A DNA stretch of 64,000 bases. It comes from GMQP-bins7 sp963723695 (GTDB taxonomy: Bacteria > Actinomycetota > Thermoleophilia > Gaiellales > Gaiellaceae). The position numbers were made by a program, and so were the translations under genes. Location of the stretch: positions 1 to 64,000 of the forward strand of contig CAVRRU010000010.1 in NCBI GenBank assembly GCA_963723695.1. The letters run 5' to 3'. This document shows positions 25,050 to 33,396 of the stretch, in pieces. How positions within the stretch are numbered: position 1 is the stretch's first letter; each line of letters opens with the position of its first letter. The notes below the pieces were generated by a model. That model saw only the letters and a list, made by a program, of their open reading frames with translations. It was not told the origin of the DNA and searched no databases.

Positions 25050-26205
25050 GCTCCTCGAGCGCTACCGGGCGCTACCGCTTCCGACGACGAAGGACGAGCA
25101 CTGGCGCTTCACCGACCTCGCGGGGTTCGACCCGGACGCCTGGGTCGCGGACGGCGCCACGGAGATCGCACCGGCGCCCTCGCTGCTCGAGCTCGACGCC
25201 ACCGGAGTCGCGTACGTCGGGGAGGCGGGCATCGAGATCGTCTCGGCGCCCGAGGGCATTCGCTTCGAGCCGCTGCCGGAGGACCACGAGCTCCTCTACT
25301 CGCTCGTCGGTTGGGACGAGAAGTTTGCCGCGCACAACGCGGCGATGTGGCAGAACGGCCTCCTCGTGCACGTCCCGCGCGGGGTCGTGCTCGAGCAGCC
25401 GCTCTACGTCCGCATCGCGAACTCGGTCGAGAAAGGCTCCCTGTTCTGGCGGCTCCTGGTCGTGGCCGAGCCCGAGAGCAGGTTCACGCTCATCGAGGAG
25501 TACGCCTCCTCCACGCCCGAACTCCCCGCGTACACGAACGCCGCCGTCGAGATCGTCGTGCAGCAGGCAGCGAAGGTCGAATACGTGTCGGTGCAGAACC
25601 TCTCGCGCGGGACGTGGCACTTCGCGTCGCACCACGCGCGCGTCGAGCGCGACGCCGAGCTCGACTGGGTCACGGGCGGCTTCGGATCGGCGAAGGGGAA
25701 GGTGCGGATCCAGAACGATCTCGCCGGCCCCGGAGCGACGTCGCGCGTGACCGGGGCGTACTTCGCCGACGGCACGCAGCACCTCGACTACGACACGTTC
25801 CAGGAGCACATCGCCCCGTCGACCACCTCGGACTTCGCGTTCAAGGGGGCTCTCCGGGACACGGCACGGGCCGTCTGGCGCGGGATGATCCGCGTCGAGG
25901 AGGGCGCGCAGAAGACGAACGCGTACCAGGAGAACCGAAACCTGCTCCTCTCGAAGTCCGCACACGCCGACTCGATCCCGGGGCTCGAGATCATGGCCAA
26001 CGACGTCCGCTGCACGCACGGCGCGACGCTCGGCCAGGTCGATCGCGACCAGCTCTTCTACCTCATGACGCGTGGCTTGACGCGTGTAGAGGCCGAGCGC
26101 CTCATCGTCCGCGGCTTCTTCCAGGACGTGCTCGACCGCGTCGAGCTCGAGCCGGTCCGCGACGCGTTCGCGGCTGCGCTCGAGGCGCGCATTCCGCAGG
26201 CTTAG
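25030..26205 (+). CDS. sufD: Fe-S assembly protein SufD
   Basis: 391 residues, intact. Partner of SufB in the SufBC2D scaffold. GTG start at 25030 (MRRGRSELLERYRALPLPTTKDEHWRFT, the usual 'PTxKxExWRxT' opening). The beta-helix core is followed by the SufD C-terminal signature KTNAYQENRNLLLSKSAHADSIPGLEI, then CTHGATLGQVDRDQLFYLMTRGL with the conserved cysteine and histidine. In most suf operons it follows sufB directly; here the four VOC genes intervene. Confidence 0.96.
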   Translation: MRRGRSELLERYRALPLPTTKDEHWRFTDLAGFDPDAWVADGATEIAPAPSLLELDATGVAYVGEAGIEIVSAPEGIRFEPLPEDHELLYSLVGWDEKFAAHNAAMWQNGLLVHVPRGVVLEQPLYVRIANSVEKGSLFWRLLVVAEPESRFTLIEEYASSTPELPAYTNAAVEIVVQQAAKVEYVSVQNLSRGTWHFASHHARVERDAELDWVTGGFGSAKGKVRIQNDLAGPGATSRVTGAYFADGTQHLDYDTFQEHIAPSTTSDFAFKGALRDTARAVWRGMIRVEEGAQKTNAYQENRNLLLSKSAHADSIPGLEIMANDVRCTHGATLGQVDRDQLFYLMTRGLTRVEAERLIVRGFFQDVLDRVELEPVRDAFAAALEARIPQA

Positions 26206-26245
26206 CCCTCACGCCTCGCTAACCAAGCAGGTCTACGCTGCGGGG

Positions 26246-27439
26246 GTGCGCCGGATCTCGCTCGCACTCCTGCTCGTCGTGGTGCTGGCGAGCGCTCCCG
26301 CGGCATCGTCTCGGCCGCAGACCCCTGCGAGCAACGGCTGGATCGTGTTCTCGAGCGATCGTGACATCAATTCGGTCGCGCCATTCCGCCTTTACCGGCT
26401 CGAGCCGATTGGCGGCCGCGTCGATCCGGTCGGGCAACTCCGCGGACGCCAGCCCGCCTGGTCACCCGACGGCTCGCTGCTCGCATTCGTGGACTTGCGT
26501 TGGCGCCTGGTCGTCGCTCGGAGCAACGGGCAGGTCGTCAGGGTTCTCACGAGCGGCAGGTACCCGGCGCAGCATCCGTCGTGGTCTCCGGACGGCAGCC
26601 GCATCGTCTTCAGCCAGTCCGGTCGCCTTCGGTTCCGGGGAGATCTCGTCGTCGCTGCGGTCGACGGCTCCTCGCTGCGTCGCATCACGCGCACGAGGCA
26701 CGACGACGTGGAGCCGTGCGTGGTCGCCGACCGGGTCGCTGATCGCGTTCTCGTCGGACCGTCCGGTCCGGCTGCGCGACGACCGTGAGATCGTCGCCGT
26801 GCGTCCCGACGGGACGGGGGTTCGCAAGCTGACCGCCAACGACGTCTTCCAGGATCGAGCTCCGGCCTGGTCGCCGGATGGGTCGCGCATCGTGTTCGAG
26901 AGCGGCCGGGATCCAGCGCGGTTGAGTCCCGCTCTGTGGACGATGCGGAGTGACGGATCGCGACGAGCGGCTCGTCCAGCGCACGTCCGATCCGAGCGGG
27001 ATACCGTCGTGGTCCGAGACGAGCCCCAGCGTGGTCGCCCGACGGGAACTGGATCGTCTACGTGACGAACGAGACGTTCTATCCCGACAACGTCTTCATC
27101 GTCCGCCCCGACGGGCAGGACAAGACGGACCTCACGCCGCAAACTCGTTCGCAGGACATCGACCCGGCATGGCAGCCGCTCTGCAGCCACATGGGGACGT
27201 CCGGCCGTGACGACTTGCGCGGGACGCTGCGTCGACGATCGGCTCTGCGGCTTCACCGGGCCCGACGCATCGTCGGCGGAGCGGGTCGGGACGGCCTCTA
27301 CGGCGGCGGCGGAGGCGACGCAATCCGCGCCCGCGACGGCAGCTTCGACGTCGTTGGCTGCGGCTCGGGTCGCGACGAGGTGGTAGCCGACCGGGTCGAT
27401 CTCGTCGGCGTCGACTGCGAGCGCATTCGCCGCGGCTGA
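26246..27439 (+). CDS. secreted TolB-like beta-propeller protein (frameshifted)
   Basis: About 395 residues. GTG at 26246 starts a signal peptide (ISLALLLVVVLASAPAASS). WD40-like TolB blades follow, each with a version of W-S-P-D-G-S: PAWSPDGSLLAF, PSWSPDGSRIVFS, AWSPTGSLIAFSSD, PAWSPDGSRIVFESG and WSPDGNWIVYVTN. The C-terminus (GGAGRDGLYGGGGGDAIRARDG, then VVADRVDLVGVDCERIRRG) looks like a degenerate RTX-type calcium-binding tail. At least three shifts, near 26720, 26953 and 27000, break the frame. Role probably envelope or extracellular, unrelated to Fe-S assembly. Confidence 0.8.
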
Positions 27440-27456
27440 ATCGGCACAATCCGCCG

Positions 27457-28094
27457 ATGGACGTCTCGGTTCCCCGGCTGCGTGGCGTGTTCCACCTGTA
27501 CGCGTTCGTCGCCGCGGTCGTTGCCGGCACGGTCCTGGTCGCCCTGGCGGACGGCTTCCTGGAGCGCTTTGCCGTGTGGGTGTACGCCGTCGCTCTTGCT
27601 GCGATGTTCGGAGCGAGCGCGCTCTACCATCGCTTCCCGTGGCGCAGCACGACGGCCCGCGCTGCGCGCGCGACGGCTCGACCACGCGATGATCTTCGTC
27701 TTCATCGCCGGCACGTACACGGCGTTCGCGCTCGTCGCTTTCACGGGGACCGCGCGGATCGTGGGCCTCGTCACCGTCTGGGCCGGGGCGGCGTTCGGCG
27801 TCTTCCTGAACCTCGTTTGGATCGACGCCCCGCGCTGGCTCTCGGCGGTCGCGTACCTCGGAGTCGGGTGGGTCGGGCTCATCCTGTTCCCGCAGCTCTT
27901 CCCCGCGCTCGGCGTGGCTGCTGCGGTGCTCGTCATCGTCGGAGGGGCTCTGTACAGCGTCGGCGCCTTGACGTACGCGAGCGCCTGGCCGGATCCGTTC
28001 CCGATCGACGTTCGGTTTCCACGAGGTCTTCCACCTGCTCGTGATTGCCGCAGCGGTCACCCAGTTCGTCGCGCTCTCGTTGGTCGTGCTCTGA
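27457..28094 (+). CDS. hemolysin III / PAQR-like membrane protein (two frameshifts)
   Basis: About 212 residues and seven helices. It begins MDVSVPRLRGVFHLYAF (the family's R-G-x-x-H). Continuing motifs: GASALYHRFPW, LDHAMIFVFIAGTYTAFAL (the H-x3-F-x3-AGxYTP signature) and, after the second shift, FGFHEVFHLLVIAAAVTQF with two more conserved histidines. These histidines form the metal site of the PAQR superfamily. Frames change near 27665 and 28018. Despite the family name, haemolysis is not an established role. Confidence 0.85.
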
Positions 28095-28110
28095 CCGCTA
28101 CCCTCGTCTC

Positions 28111-28509
28111 ATGGAACCGAAGACAGAGCTCACGGACGCGGACTGGCGCGAGCGCCTGACGCCAGAGCAGTACGAGATCCTCAGAAACAAGGGCACGGAG
28201 CGAGCGTTCACGGGCGCCTACTGGGACGAACATTCGCCCGGCGTGTACAGGTGCGCCGGCTGCGCCGGCGAGCTCTTCCGCTCCGACACGAAGTTCGACT
28301 CCGGAACGGGCTGGCCAAGCTTCTTCGAGCCGGCGGCGCTCGAAAGCGTCGTCACGGAGACAGACACGAGCTATGGGATGACACGCACCGAGGTCAAGTG
28401 CGCGTCGTGCGGCGGGCACCTCGGCCATGTGTTCGAAGACGGTCCGGCGCCGACGGGGCTTCGCTACTGCATCAACTCCTGCGCGCTCGATCTCGAGCCG
28501 TCCGCTTAA
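28111..28509 (+). CDS. msrB: peptide methionine-(R)-S-oxide reductase
   Basis: 132 residues. Repairs oxidised methionine (R-epimer). ATG 28111 yields the standard N-terminus (LTDADWRERLTPEQYEILRNKGTERAFTG). Zinc is held by CAGC and CASC; the active-site cysteine is in GLRYCINSCAL, where a second cysteine (SCAL for the more usual SAAL) lies three residues on and might act as resolving residue. The T-G-W-P-S-F substrate loop is present. It sits in a run of oxidative-stress-related genes. Confidence 0.95.
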   Translation: MEPKTELTDADWRERLTPEQYEILRNKGTERAFTGAYWDEHSPGVYRCAGCAGELFRSDTKFDSGTGWPSFFEPAALESVVTETDTSYGMTRTEVKCASCGGHLGHVFEDGPAPTGLRYCINSCALDLEPSA

Positions 28510-28547
28510 GAACTCGAAGCCTTGCCTCCACGGCGTACGCTGTCGCG

Positions 28548-29160
28548 ATGGACGAGCTCGGCCTGTTCCCACTCGGCCTCGTTCTCCTGCCGACCGAGCA
28601 GCTGCCGCTTCACATCTTCGAGGATCGCTACAAGGACCTCATCGAGGAGTGCCTCGAATCCGAAGGTGAGTTCGGTCTCCTATACGCCGACGACGACGGG
28701 ATACGCGACGTCGGCACACGGGCACGCGTCGTCGAGGTCCTCACGCGATTCGAGGACGGCCGGCTCAACATCCTGATCGAAGGAGGCGATCGCTTTCGCC
28801 TCGAGGAGCTGACGCGCGGGCGGTCGTTCCACACGGGTCAAGTCGCGCCTCTCGAGGACGCGGACGATCCGCCTGACGTAGCTGCCATCGACGAGGCGCT
28901 CCAGCTCTTCGGGAGGCTCCGCGAGCTGACCGGCAGCGACGTGGACGTCCCCGAAGGCGCCGAAACACAGCTCTCGTTCGCCCTCGCTGCCAAGGTCGAG
29001 CTCCCGGCCGACGCGAAGCTCGGGCTGCTGCGGGAGGTCTCGGAGCGACGGCGCATCGAGCTCGTGCAGGACCTTCTCGAGACCGCGGTGCTCACCGCCC
29101 AGCGAGTGCCGCAAAGCCGCCGAGCGTGCCGCGACCAACGGCCGCGTCGATCTCGGGTAG
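28548..29160 (+). CDS. LON substrate-binding domain protein (frameshift near the end)
   Basis: About 204 residues. Stand-alone LON N-terminal (PUA-like) domain without protease or ATPase: LGLFPLGLVLLPTEQLPLHIFEDRYKDLIEECL, GIRDVGTRARVVEVLTRFEDGRLNILIEGGDRFRL. ATG at 28548. The frame loses its stop by an indel near 29105; the corrected end reads CRKAAERAATNGRVDLG with TAG at 29158. Such proteins are widespread in actinobacteria with unknown function. Confidence 0.82.
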
Positions 29161-29190
29161 CGCAGACAGCCTCAGGGGTACGATGGCTGT

Positions 29191-30437
29191 GTGGCCGTAA
29201 CCGCCCAGCCGAAGCTCGACGCGAACCGGCTTCGGGCGGACTTCGCCGTCTTCGACGAGCTCGTCAACGGCAAGCCCGTCGCCTTCCTCGACTCGGCCGC
29301 CTCGTCGCAGAAGCCGCGGCAGGTCCTGGACACGATGCGCGACTTCTACGAGCACTCGTACGCAAATGTCCATCGCGGCGTGTACCGCCTCGCCGAGCGG
29401 GCGACAACCGGCTACGAGACCGCGCGTGGGAAGGTGGCTCGTTCGTCAACGCGCCGTCGGAGCGCGAGGTCGTCTTCACGCGCAGCGCGACTGAGGCCCT
29501 GAACCTCGTCGCGTATGCGTGGGGCCTCGACAATCTCGGCCCCGGCGATGTCGTCGTCGTCACGGACCTCGAGCACCACTCGAGTTTCGTGCCGTGGCAG
29601 TACGTCGCCGGCCGCACTGGCGCTGCGTTCAAGGCGATCCCGATCGACGAGTCGGGCGAGCTTCGTCTCGACGCGCTCGACGAGATCGAGCGCGAGGGCA
29701 CGGTGAAGGTCGTTGCCTCGAATCTCGTGTCGAACACGCTCGGCACCGTGAACCCGGTTCACGACATCGCGACCTGGGCCCACGAGCGCGGCGCGATCAT
29801 GGTCGTCGACGCCGCGCAGGCCGCTCCACACCGGCCGATCGACGTCCAGGCGCTCGACTGCGAGTTCCTCGCGATCTCGTCGCACAAGATGTGCGGGCCG
29901 AGCGGGGTCGGCGCCCTCTGGGGGCGTCGAGAGCTCCTCGAGACGATGGCGCCGTTCAATCTCGGCGGCGAGATGATCCGCTCGGTGTCGATGGAGCGGA
30001 CGACCTGGAACGAGCTCCCGTACAAGTTCGAGGCCGGCACTCCAGCAATCGCCGAGGCGGTCGGGTTCGGCGCGGCCGTCGATTACGTGCTCGACGCCGG
30101 GCTCGCCGCGATCGAGCGACACGAGCACGAGCTCGTCGAGTACACGCTCGGCCGCCTGGCCGAGCTCCCGTTCGTCGAGACCTACGGCCCGTCGCCGGAG
30201 CATCGGGCGGGAATCGTCTCCCTGAACATCGAAGGCGTGCACCCGCACGACGTCGCCCAGGTCCTCGACTGGGAAGGGGTCGCCGTCCGCGCCGGGCACC
30301 ACTGCACGCAGCCGCTCATGGCGAAGCTCGGAGTTGCCGCGACCGTTCGCGCGAGCTTCTACCTCTACTCGATCCCGGAAGAGGTCGACCGCCTCGTCGA
30401 CGGCCTGCACAAGGCCAAGAGAGTCACTCGGCTAGCC
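29191..30437 (+). CDS. sufS: cysteine desulfurase SufS (one frameshift; runs into sufU)
   Basis: About 415 residues. PLP enzyme that supplies persulfide sulfur for Fe-S assembly. GTG 29191. N-terminus FAVFDELVNGKPVAFLDSAASSQKPRQVLD; after a one-base loss near 29443 come VVFTRSATEALNLVAYAWG, VVVTDLEHHSSFVPWQ, the PLP lysine in ISSHKMCGPSGVGALWG and the active cysteine in VRAGHHCTQPLM. The last SufS residues (VDRLVDGLHKAKRVTRLA) lead without a stop into the SufU methionine at 30438. A single base change of frame near 30425 would instead end it as AKESLG-stop, so the fusion may be an artefact. Confidence 0.9.
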
Positions 30438-30872
30438 ATGTCCGAATTCGATCAGCTCTACCGGGAGCTCATCCTGGACCACTACAAGAACCCGCGGAAT
30501 CACGGGCTTCTGGATCCTGCGGATGCCCATGCCGAAGGGCAGAACCCGCTCTGCGGCGACGAGGTCTCGGTCACGGTGCGTCTCGGCGACGGTGACGTGA
30601 TCGAGGAGGTCGGCTTCGACGGACGCGGCTGCGCGATCAGCCAGGCGGCAACCTCGATGCTCAGCGACCTCGTGAAGGGGAAGACGGCGGCCGAGGTTGC
30701 GGAGATGCCGAAGGAGGAGCTCCTCGACGAGCTCGGGATCCCGCTGACGCCCGTGCGCCTGAAGTGCGCGATCCTCGGCCTCGGCGTGCTGAAGCTCGCG
30801 CTGCACAAGGCGCGTGGGACTCCGCTGCCCGAGGAGTGGGGCACTTCCAGTAGAGACCTTGTCCTTGAGTGA
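30438..30872 (+). CDS. sufU: Fe-S assembly sulfur-transfer protein SufU
   Basis: 144 residues. Zinc-dependent acceptor that takes sulfur from SufS. MSEFDQLYRELILDHYKNPRNHGLL is the classic start. Zinc ligands: C and D of NPLCGDEVSV, C of GCAISQAATSML and C of RLKCAILGL. The SufU-specific insertion (GKTAAEVAEMPKEELLDELGIPLTP) before the last cysteine distinguishes it from IscU. In frame with sufS with no stop between. Confidence 0.95.
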   Translation: MSEFDQLYRELILDHYKNPRNHGLLDPADAHAEGQNPLCGDEVSVTVRLGDGDVIEEVGFDGRGCAISQAATSMLSDLVKGKTAAEVAEMPKEELLDELGIPLTPVRLKCAILGLGVLKLALHKARGTPLPEEWGTSSRDLVLE

Positions 30873-30898
30873 GCTGCGGCTGGTGAGCGACGAGCGCA

Positions 30899-30965
30899 GC
30901 GGCCGCGAAGCGGCCGCCTTTAGGGGTCTTCGCGCGATCGGAATCTGCGCTCGCAGATTCCGATC
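30899..30965 (+). repeat. two-hairpin repeat element, copy 2
   Basis: First hairpin GCGGCCGC-GAA-GCGGCCGC (30899-30917). Spacer CTTTAGGGGTCTTCGCGC. Second hairpin GATCGGAATCTGCG-CT-CGCAGATTCCGATC (30936-30965), 14 perfect pairs, then TTGCGCA. The spacer and tail match copy 1 at 18062-18134 while both stems differ in sequence. Located between sufU and the Rieske gene; no T-run follows. Confidence 0.72.
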
Positions 30966-30991
30966 TTGCGCAAGATTGGTCTTGGAATAGC

Positions 30992-31315
30992 GTGGCGGAG
31001 ATCGAGGTCGCGCCGGCCGAGGAGCTCCCGCCGGGCACGATGCGGCTGGTGCCCGCGGGCTTGCTGACGATCGGCGTCTACAACTGCAACGGCGGCTACT
31101 ACGCGATCGAGGACCGCTGCTCGCACGACGACGGCCCTCTCTGCGAGGGCGACTGGGAGCCGGATGGGTGCGTCGTCGTGTGCCCGCGGCACGGGTCGCG
31201 CTTCGATCTCGAGTCCGGGATTCCGATGTCCTTGCCGGCCTTCGAGGCGGTGCCGATCTTTCCGGTCTCGGTACGTGACGACGGCATGGTCGTCGTCGAG
31301 GTGCCCGACTCGTGA
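30992..31315 (+). CDS. Rieske [2Fe-2S] ferredoxin-like protein
   Basis: 107 residues, soluble, single Rieske domain. Cluster ligands are CSHDDGPL (C-x-H) and CPRHGSRFDL (C-x2-H). GTG at 30992. The small size and the LPAFEAVPIFPVSVRDDGMVVVEV ending match NirD-type or dioxygenase ferredoxins. It closes the suf transcript, as seen in other actinobacterial suf operons, and would be a client as well as a possible electron carrier. Confidence 0.93.
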   Translation: MAEIEVAPAEELPPGTMRLVPAGLLTIGVYNCNGGYYAIEDRCSHDDGPLCEGDWEPDGCVVVCPRHGSRFDLESGIPMSLPAFEAVPIFPVSVRDDGMVVVEVPDS

Positions 31316-31908
31316 TCGACGAGCGCGTTCTGGGTGTCCTCGAGCGGCTGGAGACCGAGGATGCCGCGGAGCGCGAGGCCGGGCTGCCGGCGATGCAGCG
31401 CTCGCGCCAGGTCGCGCCGACGACCGGACGCTTGCTCTTCGCGCTTGCGGCGTGCCAGGCGGGCATCGCGGTGCTGGAGATCGGAGCCTCGCGCGGGTAC
31501 TCGTCGATCTGGCTTGCCGCGGGGGTGCGAGTGCTCGGCGGCCAGCTCACGTCGCTCGAGCACGATCCGGTGAAGTGCGAGGCGTGGCGCGCGAACGTCG
31601 CCGACGCTGGCCTCGACGAGTGGGCGGAGCTGGTGGAGGGCGATGCGTTCGAGATCCTGCGGGCGACGGAGGACACCTTCGACCTCGTGTTCCTCGACGC
31701 CGAGAAGGGCGACTACGAGGCGCTCTTCGCGCTCGCGCGACCCCTGCTCGAGCCCGGCGGCCTCGTCGTGGCCGACAACGTTCTCTCCCACGTCGAGGCG
31801 CTCGGCGCCTACTCCGCGGCGCGCCAGGCGGATGCGACGCTGTCGAGCGTCACCGTGTCGCTCGACCGTGGCCTCGAGCTCTCTGTCGTCCTCAGCGAGC
31901 TCTCCTAG
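31312..31908 (+). CDS. O-methyltransferase (COMT-like, family 3)
   Basis: 198 residues. SAM-dependent methyltransferase: motif I VLEIGASRGYSSIWLA, acidic residue SLEHDPVKC, metal-site DLVFLDAEKGDYEALF, VVADNVLSH. This is the divalent-metal catechol O-methyltransferase-like fold. GTG 31312 overlaps the Rieske stop (GTGA). Substrate unknown. Confidence 0.88.
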   Translation: MIDERVLGVLERLETEDAAEREAGLPAMQRSRQVAPTTGRLLFALAACQAGIAVLEIGASRGYSSIWLAAGVRVLGGQLTSLEHDPVKCEAWRANVADAGLDEWAELVEGDAFEILRATEDTFDLVFLDAEKGDYEALFALARPLLEPGGLVVADNVLSHVEALGAYSAARQADATLSSVTVSLDRGLELSVVLSELS

Positions 31909-31988
31909 CGAACCGCCGCACATTCGCGCTCCCTCCATCCGCTCGGAGTGCGTATGCTGAAGCTACCGCGGAAAGGAGGTGGTCCGGC

Positions 31989-32030
31989 TTGAGCGATGAC
32001 AGTACGGGCAGTGGAGGTACCAGCGGGTAG
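31989..32030 (+). CDS. possible 13-residue peptide MSDDSTGSGGTSG
   Basis: TTG start placed seven bases after GGAGGTGG, ending in TAG at 32028. Glycine/serine-rich and without any recognisable motif. The ribosome site is much better than that of most genes in the window, which is the only reason to list it. Confidence 0.35.
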   Translation: MSDDSTGSGGTSG

Positions 32031-32097
32031 AGGCGTGCCCCCGGGACCACCGGGAACCGCCTAGCCAGCGTAGGGGGCTCGCGATTCGCGCCGCTCT

Positions 32098-32169
32098 ATG
32101 ACCTTCAAGACGTTCGCGTCTCAGGACGTGCCTGTCGGGAAGGTCCTGTGCCGGAAGCGCCTCTACTAA
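32098..32169 (+). CDS. possible 23-residue basic peptide
   Basis: ATG 32098 to TAA 32167-32169: MTFKTFASQD, then VPVGKVLCRKRLY. It is basic with one cysteine. There is no clear ribosome site directly upstream, so it would need coupling to the preceding short ORFs. It ends 21 bases before the terminator hairpin, consistent with being the last ORF of a tiny transcript. Confidence 0.3.
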   Translation: MTFKTFASQDVPVGKVLCRKRLY

Positions 32170-32190
32170 TCCAACGCTGGTATCCGTCTC

Positions 32191-32214
32191 GAGGGGCCGC
32201 TCACGCGGCCCCTC
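32191..32214. terminator. strong hairpin terminator between convergent units
   Basis: GAGGGGCCGC-TCAC-GCGGCCCCTC, ten perfect GC-rich pairs, followed by GGCGTTCT on plus. The minus-strand FMN reductase gene ends at 32221, so the hairpin can serve both directions. Confidence 0.75.
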
Positions 32215-32220
32215 GGCGTT

Positions 32221-32782
32221 CTATGCAGCGACGGTGAGCGGGCTGGCTTCGTCGACGAGCGCCGCGAGGTGGCTCTGCAGCCGCTCCGCGACGAAGGGAT
32301 CCACGAGCTTGCCCTCATCGTCGAACTTCTCGTGTGCCGTGGACACAGGGAGCTCGCCGGGGACGACGCGGGCTCCGGCGATTCCGAGCACCCGCTTCAG
32401 ATCCTGCTGGGCCCAGATCGCACCGTACTGGCCGGTGGTCGCACCCGCGACTGCCACCGTCTTGTTGCGGAGGCAGCTCCCGCGGTGCCGCGCAGACGCC
32501 CAGTCGATCGCGTTCTTCAGGACTCCCGTGATCGAGCCGTTGTACTCCGGCGTCACGAAGAGGACTGCGTCAGCGCTCTTCGATCCGTCGCCGGAGTTCG
32601 GCGACGGCTTCCGGTGTCTCGACGTCCTCCTGATCGAGGTCCTGGTCGTAGTGGGGAATGAGGCCGAGCCCGTCGAAGACCTCGACCTCGACGCCATTCG
32701 GGGCGAGCTCGCGTGCCGCACTTGCGAGCGCGGTGTTGTACGAGTCGGCCCTGAGGCTGCCGGAGATTGCGAGGACGTGCAT
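32221..32782 (-). CDS. NAD(P)H-dependent FMN reductase-like flavoprotein (one frameshift)
   Basis: About 187 residues. Flavodoxin-like reductase of the SsuE/chromate reductase group. ATG 32782 (MHVLAISGSLRADSYNTALA) carries the phosphate loop GSLRxxSxN. The substrate side is LFVTPEYNGSITGVLKNAIDWAS and TGQYGAIWAQQDLKRVL. A one-base shift near 32585 separates N-terminal and C-terminal parts. It starts two bases after the YceI stop, so the pair is co-transcribed. Confidence 0.87.
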
Positions 32783-32784
32783 TG

Positions 32785-33336
32785 CTAGGCCTCTCGGACT
32801 GCCGCGAAGGTCGCCCGCAGCTTCACGTCGTTGGGCAGCAGGAAGCCGCCGCCCGGCAGGGGCGCGTTCCACACGAGGCCGAAGTCCGTACGGTCGACGG
32901 TGGCCTCGAGCTCGAGGGCGATACGCTCGTTCCCGGAGAGATCCGGGCCGGCGCCGAGGTACGTGCCCCTGAGCTCGACCGGCTTCGTCGTTCCCTTTAT
33001 CGTGAGATCGCCGGCGACGACGAGCTCGTCGCCGTCGAGCCGAATGACGGTCGACTCGAAGCGGAGCTCGGGGTACCGCTCGACGTCGAAGAAGTCGGGA
33101 GAGTGGAGGTGCCCGTCGCGCGTGTCGTCGAAGGTCGTGATGCTCGCGGCGTCCACGGTGCCCTCGATGGTGGCCTGCACGCCGCCTTCGATCGTCCCGC
33201 TGAAGCCGGGTACGCGGCCTTTGATCGGAACGAGCCCGATCTTCCGCACCTCGAACTCGAGTGACGACCATACGGGGTCGATCGCCCATGTTCCGGAGGG
33301 GATCTGCGTGGCCGAAGTCTCTGCGATGATGGACAT
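32785..33336 (-). CDS. YceI-family lipid-binding protein
   Basis: 183 residues. Lipocalin-like isoprenoid-binding barrel: GTWAIDPVWSSLEFEVRKIGLVPIKGRVPGFSGTI (the family's W-x-ID-x-x-HSxxxFxV), DAASITTFDDTRDGHLHSPDFFDVERYPELRFES and DLTIKGTTKPVELRG. ATG 33336 with AGGGAG upstream. There is no signal peptide, so it acts in the cytoplasm. Divergent from a MarR-type regulator, which probably controls it. Confidence 0.92.
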   Translation of the reverse strand: MSIIAETSATQIPSGTWAIDPVWSSLEFEVRKIGLVPIKGRVPGFSGTIEGGVQATIEGTVDAASITTFDDTRDGHLHSPDFFDVERYPELRFESTVIRLDGDELVVAGDLTIKGTTKPVELRGTYLGAGPDLSGNERIALELEATVDRTDFGLVWNAPLPGGGFLLPNDVKLRATFAAVREA

Positions 33337-33363
33337 GTGCCGAACTCCCTTGCGTTCGATACT

Positions 33364-33377
33364 ATTGAGTACGCAAT
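33364..33377. promoter_or_regulatory. candidate MarR operator
   Basis: Imperfect palindrome ATTG-A-GTAC-G-CAAT in the 60-base gap between the divergent yceI-like and marR-like starts; only the two single-base spacers break symmetry. A second palindrome, TTGATCGATCAA (33413-33424), lies just inside the regulator. MarR proteins typically bind such sites between divergent genes. Which is used is not known. Confidence 0.45.
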
Positions 33378-33396
33378 GACTATAGCCGAGAGAAGA

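Larger units (their letters stand above)
31966..32190 (+). other. short-ORF or small RNA locus
   Basis: 225 bases between a gene stop and a strong hairpin, with an excellent Shine-Dalgarno sequence (GGAAAGGAGGTGG at about 31969). It contains three short ORFs in tandem (31989-32030, 32035-32064, 32098-32169). The middle one reads GTG CCC CCG GGA CCA CCG GGA, i.e. MPPGPPGTA, with two Pro-Pro-Gly motifs that are known to slow ribosomes without EF-P. It might be a regulatory leader-like RNA, a small-protein gene or a structured ncRNA. No larger plus-strand gene follows. Confidence 0.45.

Noticed and set aside
24143..25750. Apparent VOC-SufD region fusion in one frame
   Set aside because: Beyond 25025 the frame is not SufD's and is Ser/Arg-rich nonsense; a one-base repair restores a stop at 25049.
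26246..27439. TolB-like gene as a true pseudogene
   Set aside because: Every blade motif and the C-terminal tail survive in sequence order, which points to base-call indels as in the neighbouring essential genes.
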